Below the pieces are notes generated by a model. It was not told the DNA's origin and did not search any database. It saw only the letters and a program-made list of their open reading frames with translations. Positions 1-7,738 of a stretch of DNA of 64,000 bases are shown in pieces. The translations under genes and the position numbers were made by a program. This stretch comes from an uncultured Alphaproteobacteria bacterium (GTDB lineage Bacteria > Pseudomonadota > Alphaproteobacteria > Rs-D84), in the NCBI GenBank assembly GCA_934255455.1, contig CAKQNS010000004.1, positions 28,696-92,695 of the forward strand. Reading direction: 5' to 3'. The first letter of the stretch is position 1; each line of letters starts with the position of its first letter.

Positions 1-114
1 GCGTGCGCAACCAATGGCACTATCGTCAAAAATATTGCCATAATTATTGATATTGCATAAATTTTTTGCCGATTTGTGATTGCTGCCCCCCATATTACAC
101 GCCGGCAAAATATA

Positions 115-252
115 AACCACCAAAGCAATTTGGTGGTTGGAGTTTGACAACAATCTATTAGAATTGCGCGCGTTATTCAATATATTCCACGCCCTCCAAC
201 CAAACGTGGTTGGAGTTTTATCGTCTTCCCTGACGCTAATAGATGGGTTGTC
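115..252. other. Stem-loop cluster, unknown structured element
   Basis: Three nested or adjacent inverted repeats are visible. Bases 115-124 pair perfectly with 129-138 (10 bp, loop GCAA). Bases 194-202 pair with 207-215 (9 bp, loop AACG), followed by TTTT. An outer stem joins 146-151 to 247-252 and 153-161 to 236-244. Both small hairpins end in the direct repeat GTGGTTGGAGTTT. Tandem terminators of a gene to the left, or a small structured RNA, are both possible. No protein-coding signal was seen in the first 373 bases. Confidence 0.45.
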
Positions 253-330
253 ATGCCCAACACAGTATTTGCCGTGTATAATGATTATATAAAAACGATA
301 GTGGAATTTCAAATAAAAGTTGCCAGAAAT

Positions 331-354
331 AAAAATCCCGCCGGTGGGGGCGGG
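331..354 (-). terminator. Intrinsic terminator of the small minus-strand gene
   Basis: On the minus strand CCCGCC pairs with GGCGGG across a six-base loop and is followed by ATTTTTATTT. It lies 20 bases after the stop of the minus-strand gene at 374-691, as expected for its rho-independent terminator. Confidence 0.6.
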
Positions 355-373
355 GGTGTTGCCGTGTGGCACA

Positions 374-691
374 CTAACGGGTGCGCTGTTGTGTGCGCGT
401 GGCCTGGGCAATGCGGTCTTGTTTAATGCGTTTGTTTATCGCTATTTTCAACAATACCATTTGGGCGTTGCTAAAATTCGTGATGGGATGTGCCATATTA
501 TCGGTGTATCGCAATTCCCCGGTGTCATACAGACGCAATGTGCCAATGTTTGTACCGCGCGCAACGCCATCGTATTTTTCAACATAAACGCTCGGCGTGT
601 TGATTGCCGCCACCAGTGCACGAAACGCATCACGAGAATCCATACCCTCGGATGGCCAGGTTAAAAAACTGTGCAGTTCATCGTGTGTCAT
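374..691 (-). CDS. Hypothetical protein, 105 aa
   Basis: No family was recognised. The ATG at 691 is chosen because AAAAAGGA stands a proper distance upstream and a good sigma-70 promoter (724-751) lies just before it; an upstream in-frame extension would run through that promoter. The protein is soluble-looking, without signal peptide or membrane segment, and has a basic, Arg/Gln-rich C-terminal end. It is divergently transcribed from the gene at 859 and followed by its own terminator, so it is probably a genuine single-gene unit. Function cannot be inferred. Confidence 0.6.
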   Translation of the reverse strand: MTHDELHSFLTWPSEGMDSRDAFRALVAAINTPSVYVEKYDGVARGTNIGTLRLYDTGELRYTDNMAHPITNFSNAQMVLLKIAINKRIKQDRIAQATRTQQRTR

Positions 692-723
692 TTTGAATCC
701 TTTTTCATTATTTGATGTCGTAC

Positions 724-751
724 ATTGTAATACAAAGGCTGTATTTGTCAA
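724..751 (-). promoter_or_regulatory. Sigma-70-type promoter, minus strand
   Basis: Read on the minus strand: TTGACA (746-751), 16-base spacer, TACAAT (724-729). It faces the 105-aa gene that starts at 691. Confidence 0.6.
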
Positions 752-792
752 ACGGCAAATGGCTGATTGTCTGAGTTTTGTGCGATTAAAAC

Positions 793-820
793 TTGACAAG
801 CATAATTTTTGTCCTATGCT
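793..820 (+). promoter_or_regulatory. Sigma-70-type promoter, plus strand
   Basis: TTGACA (793-798), 16-base spacer, TATGCT (815-820), 38 bases before the start of the 143-aa gene. It is divergent from the minus-strand promoter at 724-751, so the roughly 170-base gap drives both neighbours. Confidence 0.6.
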
Positions 821-858
821 CTTAGTGTGAAAGAACATAAAACAAAGGACTAATCATT

Positions 859-1290
859 ATGCCAAAATACAAACCTAACTTTGTAAAAGAAGCCGCTCAG
901 TTTGTGCCGAATTGCGATGCATTAATTCAAGATATCAGTGATTTTGTCGAAGCATTTAAATTGAAAAGCAATGATGCGATTAAAATATTGAATATGTTGA
1001 AAGACATAGAAAAACAACGCAAATGCGTCAGCAAGAACACTTTGCGCAACTATCGCGCTATGTTAAATGTGATGCGCCGTGCCTATGTTGAGTCAAATTC
1101 GCGTGTTTTGGCGCGCAAGTTTAATGATTTTTACAATGAAAACAAACGCAAAATTTCAATTGCCGAATATGACAACCTGATGGAAATGTTGCGTGTTTTA
1201 AATGGTCGTGCTGACGAAATGGATGTCGCCACGTATGTGAATTTCAAAAACACATATAACAAAATGATTATGAACCAGAAAACACGTTAA
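859..1290 (+). CDS. Hypothetical protein, 143 aa
   Basis: Unrecognised. It is a Lys/Asn/Arg-rich soluble protein with regular charged heptad-like stretches, suggesting an all-helical fold, with no signal peptide or transmembrane segment. AAAGGA precedes the ATG and a TTGACA/TATGCT promoter lies at 793-820. A hairpin-plus-T terminator at 1382-1406 closes the unit. It is the last gene before the island boundary near 1541 and belongs to the chromosome side of that junction. Confidence 0.65.
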   Translation: MPKYKPNFVKEAAQFVPNCDALIQDISDFVEAFKLKSNDAIKILNMLKDIEKQRKCVSKNTLRNYRAMLNVMRRAYVESNSRVLARKFNDFYNENKRKISIAEYDNLMEMLRVLNGRADEMDVATYVNFKNTYNKMIMNQKTR

Positions 1291-1381
1291 GGCGGACGCG
1301 CCCCCGCGACACCGTGTGTGTCGCCCGCACCCCGCAATTGTGCCCGTGCCACACATTTTCTGATGCATACGATTATGATAC

Positions 1382-1406
1382 AAAACCGCCGTATGGCGGT
1401 TTTTTG
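1382..1406 (+). terminator. Intrinsic terminator
   Basis: AAAACCGCC (1382-1390), loop GTAT, GGCGGTTTT (1395-1403), then more T. The A-run on the left lets it work in both directions. It ends the 859-1290 unit. Confidence 0.7.
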
Positions 1407-1474
1407 TTGTCCCAATGGTTGGTGGCGCGACCGCCCACGCCGTCGGCGCATACGACCGCAACATGCGCAATCAA

Positions 1475-1503
1475 TAAAAAAGCCCCCTTTGAACAAAGAG
1501 GGC
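1475..1503 (-). terminator. Orphan minus-strand terminator, probably the native tRNA-Asn terminator
   Basis: On the minus strand GCCC-CTTTG type arms (1482-1490 with 1495-1503, one mismatch) are followed by TTTTTTATT. No minus-strand gene lies immediately upstream of it in the present arrangement. The tRNA-Asn gene at 12637-12712 is also on the minus strand and would sit directly upstream if the island were removed, so this is most simply its original terminator, displaced by integration. Confidence 0.6.
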
Positions 1504-1545
1504 GGGAAATATGCACAGTCAACTTGACCTGCAAATCTTTAGCCC

Positions 1546-1638
1546 AGATGTATAGGCATAGGCCAAACACGTGATATCTTAGATTTGCATAGCTTGGGTA
1601 AAAGTATAGAAAAGATTTTGCCGCGTTATCCTGTATAA
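1546..1638 (+). pseudogene. Detached C-terminal tail of the island integrase (attL side)
   Basis: Thirty sense codons followed by TAA encode a tail that ends ILPRYPV. The same tail, ending ILQRYPV, is joined to integrase C-terminal sequence in the inverted copy at 10741-10972. Joining position 12642 to 1546, as excision would, restores one open frame of about 548 codons. The reading frame is intact despite having no start, which argues that the tail is still used when the island is circular. Upstream in the same frame is a stop codon contributed by the chromosome side. Confidence 0.7.
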
Positions 1639-1707
1639 ACCATGTCAACCCAGCAGCATTCAGGCAAAAATGTCAAAATGATACCGAAACCATCCTATCT
1701 GCTCAAC

Positions 1708-1725
1708 TGACATACGGATTAACAG
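1708..1725 (+). repeat. 18-base copy of tRNA-Asn anticodon-arm sequence
   Basis: TGACATACGGATTAACAG is identical to 12664-12681 inside tRNA-Asn. It lies 70 bases after the stop of the integrase tail. The inverted integrase fragment has the equivalent sequence at 10654-10670, and homology between the two copies ends here. It probably marks an older recombination or attachment site. Confidence 0.55.
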
Positions 1726-1759
1726 CAAATTGAGACGTGTAATAAAAATCTTCTGTGTG

Positions 1760-1781
1760 CCGCAGAAATGCGGGCTTTTTT
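1760..1781 (+). terminator. Small intrinsic terminator
   Basis: CCGCA (1760-1764), loop GAAA, TGCGG (1769-1773), then GGC and a six-T run. It lies at the left end of the island downstream of the integrase tail and would stop transcription entering the cargo. Confidence 0.55.
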
Positions 1782-1891
1782 GTGTGTAATTTGTGTAATG
1801 ACACACGGACTGGTGTAGAAATATGTAACTTTGTGATTGGTTCTAATGTAATTAAACCGCACTAAATTCATACAATTTTTGCGAATTTTTC

Positions 1892-1939
1892 GTGACGAAA
1901 TCGTATACGAAATCGACCACGATATCGTCACGATTTCGT
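1892..1939. promoter_or_regulatory. Operator-like cluster of ACGAAATCG repeats
   Basis: ACGAAATCGT occurs at 1895-1904, ACGAAATCG again at 1907-1915, and the inverse ACGATTTCGT at 1930-1939; TCGTGACGA and TCGTCACGA units overlap them. The cluster stands about 25 bases before the putative promoter of the first cargo gene, where a repressor or activator would bind. No regulator gene was recognised in the island. Confidence 0.5.
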
Positions 1940-1963
1940 AGAGAATAGAAAAGTTAAATGTTA

Positions 1964-1992
1964 TTGCAAGAATATTGAATTTTTAGTATGTT
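1964..1992 (+). promoter_or_regulatory. Putative promoter of first island gene
   Basis: TTGCAA (1964-1969), 17-base spacer, TATGTT (1987-1992), 27 bases before the GTG start at 2020. The match is moderate; the repeat cluster just upstream supports regulation here. Confidence 0.4.
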
Positions 1993-2019
1993 AGATAGGA
2001 TACAAATAAAGGAAAACAC

Positions 2020-2805
2020 GTGGCTGATTATAAAGAATATTTAGATAAAATAAGAAATTCAAAATTGTTATATTTTGAGTCTTTGCCATTGGGATTAACA
2101 TCTTGTGAATACAATACACATTTGTTATTAAATAAAATGGCAGAGGCAAGAAAATCATATTTGTTACTGATGGATAATGAAAGATTCACAGACGCTGTAT
2201 TGATCGCAGGACATTTGTTAGAGAACGCCGCAGTTATCAACTATATTTCTGTCAGTTTGCAAGCATCTAACACCAAACAAATAAAAAAATATCTTGCACG
2301 AGAAACTGTTCAAACTTTATGTGATTTATTCAAATTTGTCGGTGATGATGTGGATACAGAAACGCAAGAAACAATAGATTTTATAATGGATGATTTCAAA
2401 AATAGATGTGATATAGTGCTGTCAAAAAAAGCGGCACAAAGTCACGAAGATTTAGTCCAGACTATATTGAGGACTGCGACAAATTCGGAAAAATTAAGAA
2501 TCATAAGAAATAATTACGAATTTCCGGTGGTTGAAGATTATTTGAGGCCGTTTAGGAAAGATTTATCAAATTTTTATGATTTTCCTGGTATTGATAAAAA
2601 GCTTGTATTGTTTTATTCATCATATTGCAAAATAAAACACTGTGGGGCGTCTATGTATGCATCAGCTCTATGCAAAGACAGGGTCGTTATGGATAAAAAC
2701 CAATATAGAGATTTTAGCCCTATAGTCGTGTGGATGTGTTTGGAATACACAGAAAAGAATATAAAAAGAATATTGAAAGAGTATTGTACTGTAAAGTCAG
2801 AATAA
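2020..2805 (+). CDS. Uncharacterised island protein, 261 aa
   Basis: No confident family assignment. The GTG start is chosen because AAAGGAAA lies eight bases upstream. The protein is largely helical and soluble; a central stretch (about residues 60-80, LIAGHLLENAAVINYIS) and a C-terminal YCKIKHCG motif are reminiscent of DUF5677/HEPN-like proteins found near defence genes, but this is a weak resemblance. It is followed after 87 bases, on the same strand, by the OLD-like ATPase, so the two may form one functional pair with this protein as partner or effector. Confidence 0.6.
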   Translation: MADYKEYLDKIRNSKLLYFESLPLGLTSCEYNTHLLLNKMAEARKSYLLLMDNERFTDAVLIAGHLLENAAVINYISVSLQASNTKQIKKYLARETVQTLCDLFKFVGDDVDTETQETIDFIMDDFKNRCDIVLSKKAAQSHEDLVQTILRTATNSEKLRIIRNNYEFPVVEDYLRPFRKDLSNFYDFPGIDKKLVLFYSSYCKIKHCGASMYASALCKDRVVMDKNQYRDFSPIVVWMCLEYTEKNIKRILKEYCTVKSE

Positions 2806-2892
2806 TTTTAGCATCTTCTGGTTCAGATAATAGTTGAATTTCTGTGATGTTTTTGCTAATTTTTCGGGGATAACTAACAAAGGAAATAAAAA

Positions 2893-4680
2893 ATGCGGTT
2901 AAGCTCTTTTGAAATAAAAAATGTGATGTCAATAGTCGATTCTGGAAAATGTTATATAGATGATAATATCATGGTTTTGGCAGGTCAAAACGAATCTGGA
3001 AAAACAGCTATTTTAAAATCATTGGATTATTTTGCAAATGGTGCAGATGATAAATTTAAAAAATATGCGATGCGAGTTGATGAGGAACCTGAAGTACGTT
3101 GTGATTTCAAACTAGAAGAACAGGATTGGGTAGACTTCCCTACAGAAATAGCAAGTATTATAAAACAAATTCAAAATATATCATTATACCGTAAAGGTAC
3201 AGATCGTGGCTCTCTTTTTTATACCTCGGAGACAAGCAAACATTTAAAAGATATTATCAACAAAAATTATAGTGTTTTAAAACAGCATAGAGATAATATT
3301 TTTTATGAAACATTGGAGGAACGGGAAGCAAGAGAAGCATCTGGGACAATGTCGTCGACAGATGAGAGTACAGAAACAGAAGAGATAAATGAGGAAGACA
3401 AGAAAAAGAAATTATTCGATAATTTGTTATTGTATCTCAGTAGAAAAATGCCAACAGTTGTATATTATGATAGCTTCTCAAATTTGTTACCAGATGAGAT
3501 AGAAATTGATGATATAGAGGATAACCAAGCTGTTGTTGATTTGCAAAAAATATTAGGGATTGATTTTTGCGAACTACATGATGAAGAACCTCGTATTTAC
3601 AATACTAAAATAAAACGTGCAGAGCACCATTTTAAAGTTGATTTTAATAGTTATTGGCAACAAACGTTTTTAGATGATAGTGATGAATACACAATAGAAA
3701 TTAAACCTTACGGAAATGAAAAACTTACTTTTATGATAGATAGGGGAAACGATACGCCTTTGTATTTTTCTCAAAAAAGTAAAGGGTTCCAATGGTTTAA
3801 CGCTTTTTACTTAAGATTGCAAGCAATGGGGGTCGATAGTGATAATTTAAAAAACAACCTCTTACTTATAGATGAACCAGGACAAGGATTACATGAAAGC
3901 GCCCAGAAAGATGTTTTGAAGGTTTTAGAAAATTTAGCATCTAGAGGGTTAAATATTATTTACAGTACACATCACCCTTTATTGATAAATGTTGATGAAC
4001 ACATTAACAGAATAAGGTTAGTTTCCAATCAAAAAGAGAGTGGTACAAAAATAAACACGTTGAGTCAGTTTGTGTCTAATGTCCCTAAGGGACAAGTTCA
4101 ATCTGACTATACATTGTCTCCCATCAGAACAGCTATGGGATTAGAAAAAATTCAACTTTCAGATGATAGCATCAATGTAATAGTAGAAGGTATAACTGAC
4201 AAGTATTATTTTGATGCTTTTAAAATCTTATTTGCTACAGATGAATCTAGAAAAAAAATCAGGTTTATACCTGCTGCTGGCGCCCCTTCAATCAAGAATA
4301 TTACAAGTATTTTATTTGGGTGGGGATATGATGTTAAAATCGTTTTTGACAAGCATACTACAGTTGAGAAAGAATTGAAAAAGTGTTTTGGGGATTATAT
4401 TTATGAAAAACAGGTAAAGATGCTCGAACAAAAAGGAATAGAAGATTTGTTTTCTGTCAATGATTTTAAAACGTATGTATTACCAACTGATTTTGAATAT
4501 AATAACGAAAAATGCAATTCTGATAACGTAAAAAATGGTTCACAGGATGCTAAAAAAGAAGTGATCGCACGATTGTTTTTAGATAAAGTTAAAACAGGTA
4601 TAATAACTGCTGGCAATTTTGATCAAGAAACGAAGGAGAACTTCGAATCTGTTTTTGATTGGTTAGATACACAATCTTGA
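2893..4680 (+). CDS. OLD-like ATPase with TOPRIM-like C-terminus
   Basis: A 595-aa protein of the overcoming-lysogenization-defect (OLD) type. Walker A is GQNESGKT (residues 31-38). A signature-like SKGFQWFNAF precedes Walker B LLLIDEP (about 323-329), and a switch His follows in STHHP (about 358-362). The C-terminal third starts with VEGITDKYYF (about 430-439), matching the first acidic motif of a TOPRIM nuclease, but the later DxD motif is not clear: VFDKHTT is the only candidate. OLD-family proteins act as anti-phage nucleases, alone or with partners (for example GajA). AAAGGA precedes the ATG. The preceding unknown gene is the likely partner; no UvrD-like GajB is present. Defence is inferred from family and context. 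Confidence 0.8.
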   Translation: MRLSSFEIKNVMSIVDSGKCYIDDNIMVLAGQNESGKTAILKSLDYFANGADDKFKKYAMRVDEEPEVRCDFKLEEQDWVDFPTEIASIIKQIQNISLYRKGTDRGSLFYTSETSKHLKDIINKNYSVLKQHRDNIFYETLEEREAREASGTMSSTDESTETEEINEEDKKKKLFDNLLLYLSRKMPTVVYYDSFSNLLPDEIEIDDIEDNQAVVDLQKILGIDFCELHDEEPRIYNTKIKRAEHHFKVDFNSYWQQTFLDDSDEYTIEIKPYGNEKLTFMIDRGNDTPLYFSQKSKGFQWFNAFYLRLQAMGVDSDNLKNNLLLIDEPGQGLHESAQKDVLKVLENLASRGLNIIYSTHHPLLINVDEHINRIRLVSNQKESGTKINTLSQFVSNVPKGQVQSDYTLSPIRTAMGLEKIQLSDDSINVIVEGITDKYYFDAFKILFATDESRKKIRFIPAAGAPSIKNITSILFGWGYDVKIVFDKHTTVEKELKKCFGDYIYEKQVKMLEQKGIEDLFSVNDFKTYVLPTDFEYNNEKCNSDNVKNGSQDAKKEVIARLFLDKVKTGIITAGNFDQETKENFESVFDWLDTQS

Positions 4681-4700
4681 TTCACAAAGTGGAATGTTAA

Positions 4701-5501
4701 CTATTCTGCATGGTTAGAAACGATCAAATTGTAAGCCAAACTAGCCAAAGTTATGTAATGCATTGCCAAATTTTGATCTAGTTCTTCTGCTGGTTTATGC
4801 GCTTTTTCGTTGCGTAAAAATTGAATTGCTAAATGTAGATATCCAACCCCGCGATAGAAATCTGCCTCTGGTGTTTTTGGGTTCGGTTGACTACCAAATA
4901 ATGTATCATAAAATTTATGGCTTTCTGCATTTAAGTTAAAAACATCCGATGCTTTTTCGCGCCCCGTTAGTTGCTCTAATTTTTGTCGTGCGATTTTATA
5001 GGCTTCATCGACAGCATGAAAATAATTGCCAGTTTCTAAATATTGGTTAATATGATTAAAAATTTCTGGGCATATTGATAACAATAAATTATTGTCAATG
5101 TGAGCTTCGGTTATTGTTTGACGTTGTAAAGAAGAATTTTTGCGTAATTTATTGGCTATATCTTTTATCATGTTCATTTGGATTCGTCGGTTTTCCATAA
5201 TGTGTCTCGCATCGGGCAAAACAGGGCCACGAGTTAAGAACCCTAGATCTTTTTGTATAACCGTATTAGCCATGGCCTCAATCGTATCTGCTACAATATC
5301 ATTGTTCTCAATATCCCAAAATGTTCTCAGGCGGTTTGCTTTTGAAGTGCCATTTTTGCAATATTTTTCGTCTTCAATGTTTATTTCAAAATCTTCAAAA
5401 AAACGACGGAATGATTCATCAGAAAAATCTAAAACATAACCAGTTTGCATACCAAAAGCGTTTTCCAATAATCGTTTATCAAGCGCACTGATTTTTGCCA
5501 T
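4701..5501 (-). CDS. TIGR02391 (Hypoth_ymh) family protein
   Basis: 266 aa. The C-terminal half (from about residue 130) has the TIGR02391 pattern: ICPEIFNHI, a YFHAVDEAYKIARQKLEQLTG helix pair, and FLRNEKAHKP near the end, the site where family members carry a conserved N-x-x-A-H motif. Proteins of this family often sit next to restriction-modification genes; their biochemical role is not established. It is the last gene of a minus-strand run (cytosine methylase, adenine methylase, HNH protein, this gene), 138 bases after the HNH stop and with its own AAAGGA site. It converges with the OLD gene, leaving only 20 bases between stops. Confidence 0.7.
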   Translation of the reverse strand: MAKISALDKRLLENAFGMQTGYVLDFSDESFRRFFEDFEINIEDEKYCKNGTSKANRLRTFWDIENNDIVADTIEAMANTVIQKDLGFLTRGPVLPDARHIMENRRIQMNMIKDIANKLRKNSSLQRQTITEAHIDNNLLLSICPEIFNHINQYLETGNYFHAVDEAYKIARQKLEQLTGREKASDVFNLNAESHKFYDTLFGSQPNPKTPEADFYRGVGYLHLAIQFLRNEKAHKPAEELDQNLAMHYITLASLAYNLIVSNHAE

Positions 5502-5639
5502 TTGTAATATCCTTTATTTACTACCAATAATATAGGGATAAAAGCATGTGTTTTCAAGGTGTTGAGACGAAATTTATAAAAAATACGTATGGCGCAAAAA
5601 TATAGAACGCCGTTCAACAAAATCATATAATGAAGCTTA

Positions 5640-6713
5640 CTATTGATTGGCTAATTCGCACAGCCGTCTATGTTCTGCCAAGTATAATCTTCTTTTAGGA
5701 TCTAAAAACCTCGGGTCTATACAACAATTTGTATTGTGCAAATATTCTTTTACATCCTCAGAAAGACGCTGGTATGTAATTACTTTACCTTCATCATCAA
5801 AAGATATATATTTCAAATCAAACAAGGAGTCAATATTTTTGCTCAACAACAAACCATTTTTAGGATCAAATTCTTCTTCTGGTGTGCATTTGATATATGG
5901 TTTAATATGGCTCGCAATCAATACTGGGTACGCCAAATTTTCTACCATACATTTAGGGGGCCTGCTTCCACAAATTGTAGCATATTCTTCTTCTAGTTGC
6001 CTCTTGTATATTCTTTGCAAATAAGAATCTCTTTTTTTCGTTTGAACAACATCTGAAACAATACTGTCATTTTCTGTGGCTATCCTATAAATATGGTCAG
6101 AATAGGATATTCCGTCCAACTTCCCTAACAAATTTGACAAGTAGCTAATCTGGTTGTATTTTCTTCTGCTAAATTCTTCTACATCAGGATTAGCAGCTAA
6201 CTCTTGTAACTTCTCTAAAGGTATATATCCTTCAGCATAATCAGCTAGATTTACTGTCATTATGGCACAAATATATTTATCGTTTAGCTGTTCAGTATGT
6301 TCTAAAGTACGAACCAGAAAACCAATTTCATTGTCGTTAGAATCAACTGTTACGGATCTTTTAAAACTAGAGTTTGTATAAATTATTTTTGATAGTATTA
6401 ACTTGCGTTCATTATCGGTTGTGGCAGCCAAATAATCTTCTGCTAAAGGATGATAAGAAGCCAGAAAAGAATTTATAAATCCCATTTTTACAAGCTGGTT
6501 GATGCCCTTTCTAATAGAAATTAAATCAATTCCTAATAATCGTTGTAAATTTTTTTGCAGATCCTCATACAATTCCTTAGAGTAAACAACTGGTTGGTGC
6601 TCCTTGATAAAATTAACAACAATTCTCAAAGCGTTCAAAAATCTAGATCCATTAAAATCTGTCCAGGCTAATGTAAAAAACCAATAATCTTCATAAATCT
6701 GTTCGGTTGGCAT
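5640..6713 (-). CDS. HNH endonuclease, probable restriction enzyme
   Basis: 357 aa from the ATG at 6713, chosen because AAGGA lies nine bases upstream; an ATG at 6722 is the alternative. The C-terminal HNH_2-type motif is clear: LIASHIKPYIKC (about 273-284), then FDPKNGLLLSKNIDSLFD and FDDEGKV, giving the His, Asn and second His/Asp positions of the fold. The N-terminal part resembles no family I can name and may supply sequence recognition. It follows two DNA methyltransferase genes in one tight minus-strand run (14 to 24 bases after the adenine methylase), the classic place for the restriction partner. HNH Type II enzymes protected by two methylases are known; the target here is unknown. 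Confidence 0.75.
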   Translation of the reverse strand: MPTEQIYEDYWFFTLAWTDFNGSRFLNALRIVVNFIKEHQPVVYSKELYEDLQKNLQRLLGIDLISIRKGINQLVKMGFINSFLASYHPLAEDYLAATTDNERKLILSKIIYTNSSFKRSVTVDSNDNEIGFLVRTLEHTEQLNDKYICAIMTVNLADYAEGYIPLEKLQELAANPDVEEFSRRKYNQISYLSNLLGKLDGISYSDHIYRIATENDSIVSDVVQTKKRDSYLQRIYKRQLEEEYATICGSRPPKCMVENLAYPVLIASHIKPYIKCTPEEEFDPKNGLLLSKNIDSLFDLKYISFDDEGKVITYQRLSEDVKEYLHNTNCCIDPRFLDPKRRLYLAEHRRLCELANQ

Positions 6714-6736
6714 CAAAAACATCCTTCATAATATTG

Positions 6737-7738
6737 TTATATTTTTACTATAAATAAGTATTCTTTGTTTTGTAATTTGTGCTCTTTCCCTGTGACTTTA
6801 TATGCATGCTCTTTTTCAATAACCTTAACAGATGTGGCATACTTTTTTATAATTTTCATTAACAAATCTTTATCAGGATAAGAAGAATTGTTATAGCTCA
6901 ATAGCCAGTACTTGTATTTTTTTAGTTTCGAAAATAACTTATCAAAAAGAACCAGAGAAGTACTTTTATCTACAAAGTTATTTTTGAACGGTTTTAAATC
7001 TTCGCCTGCGATCCATTTGTCAATCAAACCGTAAAACCCAAAGTAATTATTCATCGTACCCGTATAAGGTGGGTCCAAATAGATCAAGTCAGCATCTATT
7101 TGTGGAATAATATCAAATATATCAGCATTATATGCCAGATTGTTTTTATTATTACTAAACACGGCCTGGTTATAGTTATAAAGTTCCTTTATAAAATGAA
7201 ATTTAAACGCTTGATTATGATAAGCCCTACGCCTTTTATAATGTTCATAACTATAATCTTCGTCTCGTAATTGAACGATTTTATCCCAAGGCAGGTTAAA
7301 TCTAGAATACGGCATTTTCCTTATCATAGCTCTTCGCATCACAGTATAAGCCAAGGCCTGCTTATATGGGTCAGCAATGTTTTCTATATTTTTTTTATAC
7401 AAATCTAATTCCGTGCATTCTTCTGGAAAATAAAATTTATTAGCAAAATTTTTATACATAAAACCCTTAAATGGTGTGCCAGCAAATATTTGACTAACAT
7501 CAGATGCATTTAACACCGTATCGTTATTTTCAATCAAGGCTTTTGATATTAAAAAATTTATTTTTAAGATATCGTTTGTAATAACCGTATGACCACGTTT
7601 TTTCATTTCGTATGCTACGGAACATCCACCAGAAAAGGCATCAAATATGGTGTCGACATCAGCAGGAATATTGTCGCATATCCACGATACAAGTTTTTCT
7701 TTATTGCCAATGTAATTCATTTTCGGATAGTTAGGCAT
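6737..7738 (-). CDS. D12-class DNA adenine methyltransferase
   Basis: 333 aa. The motif I region is FDAFSGGCSVAYEM (about 33-46) and the catalytic motif IV is DPPYTGT (about 222-228), which defines an N6-adenine methylase of the Dam/D12 class transferring a methyl group from S-adenosylmethionine. The N-terminus MNYIGNKEKL is the usual D12 opening. Its start overlaps the end of the cytosine methylase by eight bases, and GGAG for its start lies inside that gene, so the two are translationally coupled. It protects host DNA against the HNH enzyme encoded next. Confidence 0.88.
   Translation of the reverse strand: MPNYPKMNYIGNKEKLVSWICDNIPADVDTIFDAFSGGCSVAYEMKKRGHTVITNDILKINFLISKALIENNDTVLNASDVSQIFAGTPFKGFMYKNFANKFYFPEECTELDLYKKNIENIADPYKQALAYTVMRRAMIRKMPYSRFNLPWDKIVQLRDEDYSYEHYKRRRAYHNQAFKFHFIKELYNYNQAVFSNNKNNLAYNADIFDIIPQIDADLIYLDPPYTGTMNNYFGFYGLIDKWIAGEDLKPFKNNFVDKSTSLVLFDKLFSKLKKYKYWLLSYNNSSYPDKDLLMKIIKKYATSVKVIEKEHAYKVTGKEHKLQNKEYLFIVKI

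Noticed and set aside
115..252. CRISPR array or tracrRNA
   Set aside because: Only one direct repeat of 13 bases with no spacer periodicity and no cas gene in the window.
2893..4680. Gabija (GajA)
   Set aside because: No UvrD-like GajB follows and the TOPRIM motifs are incomplete.
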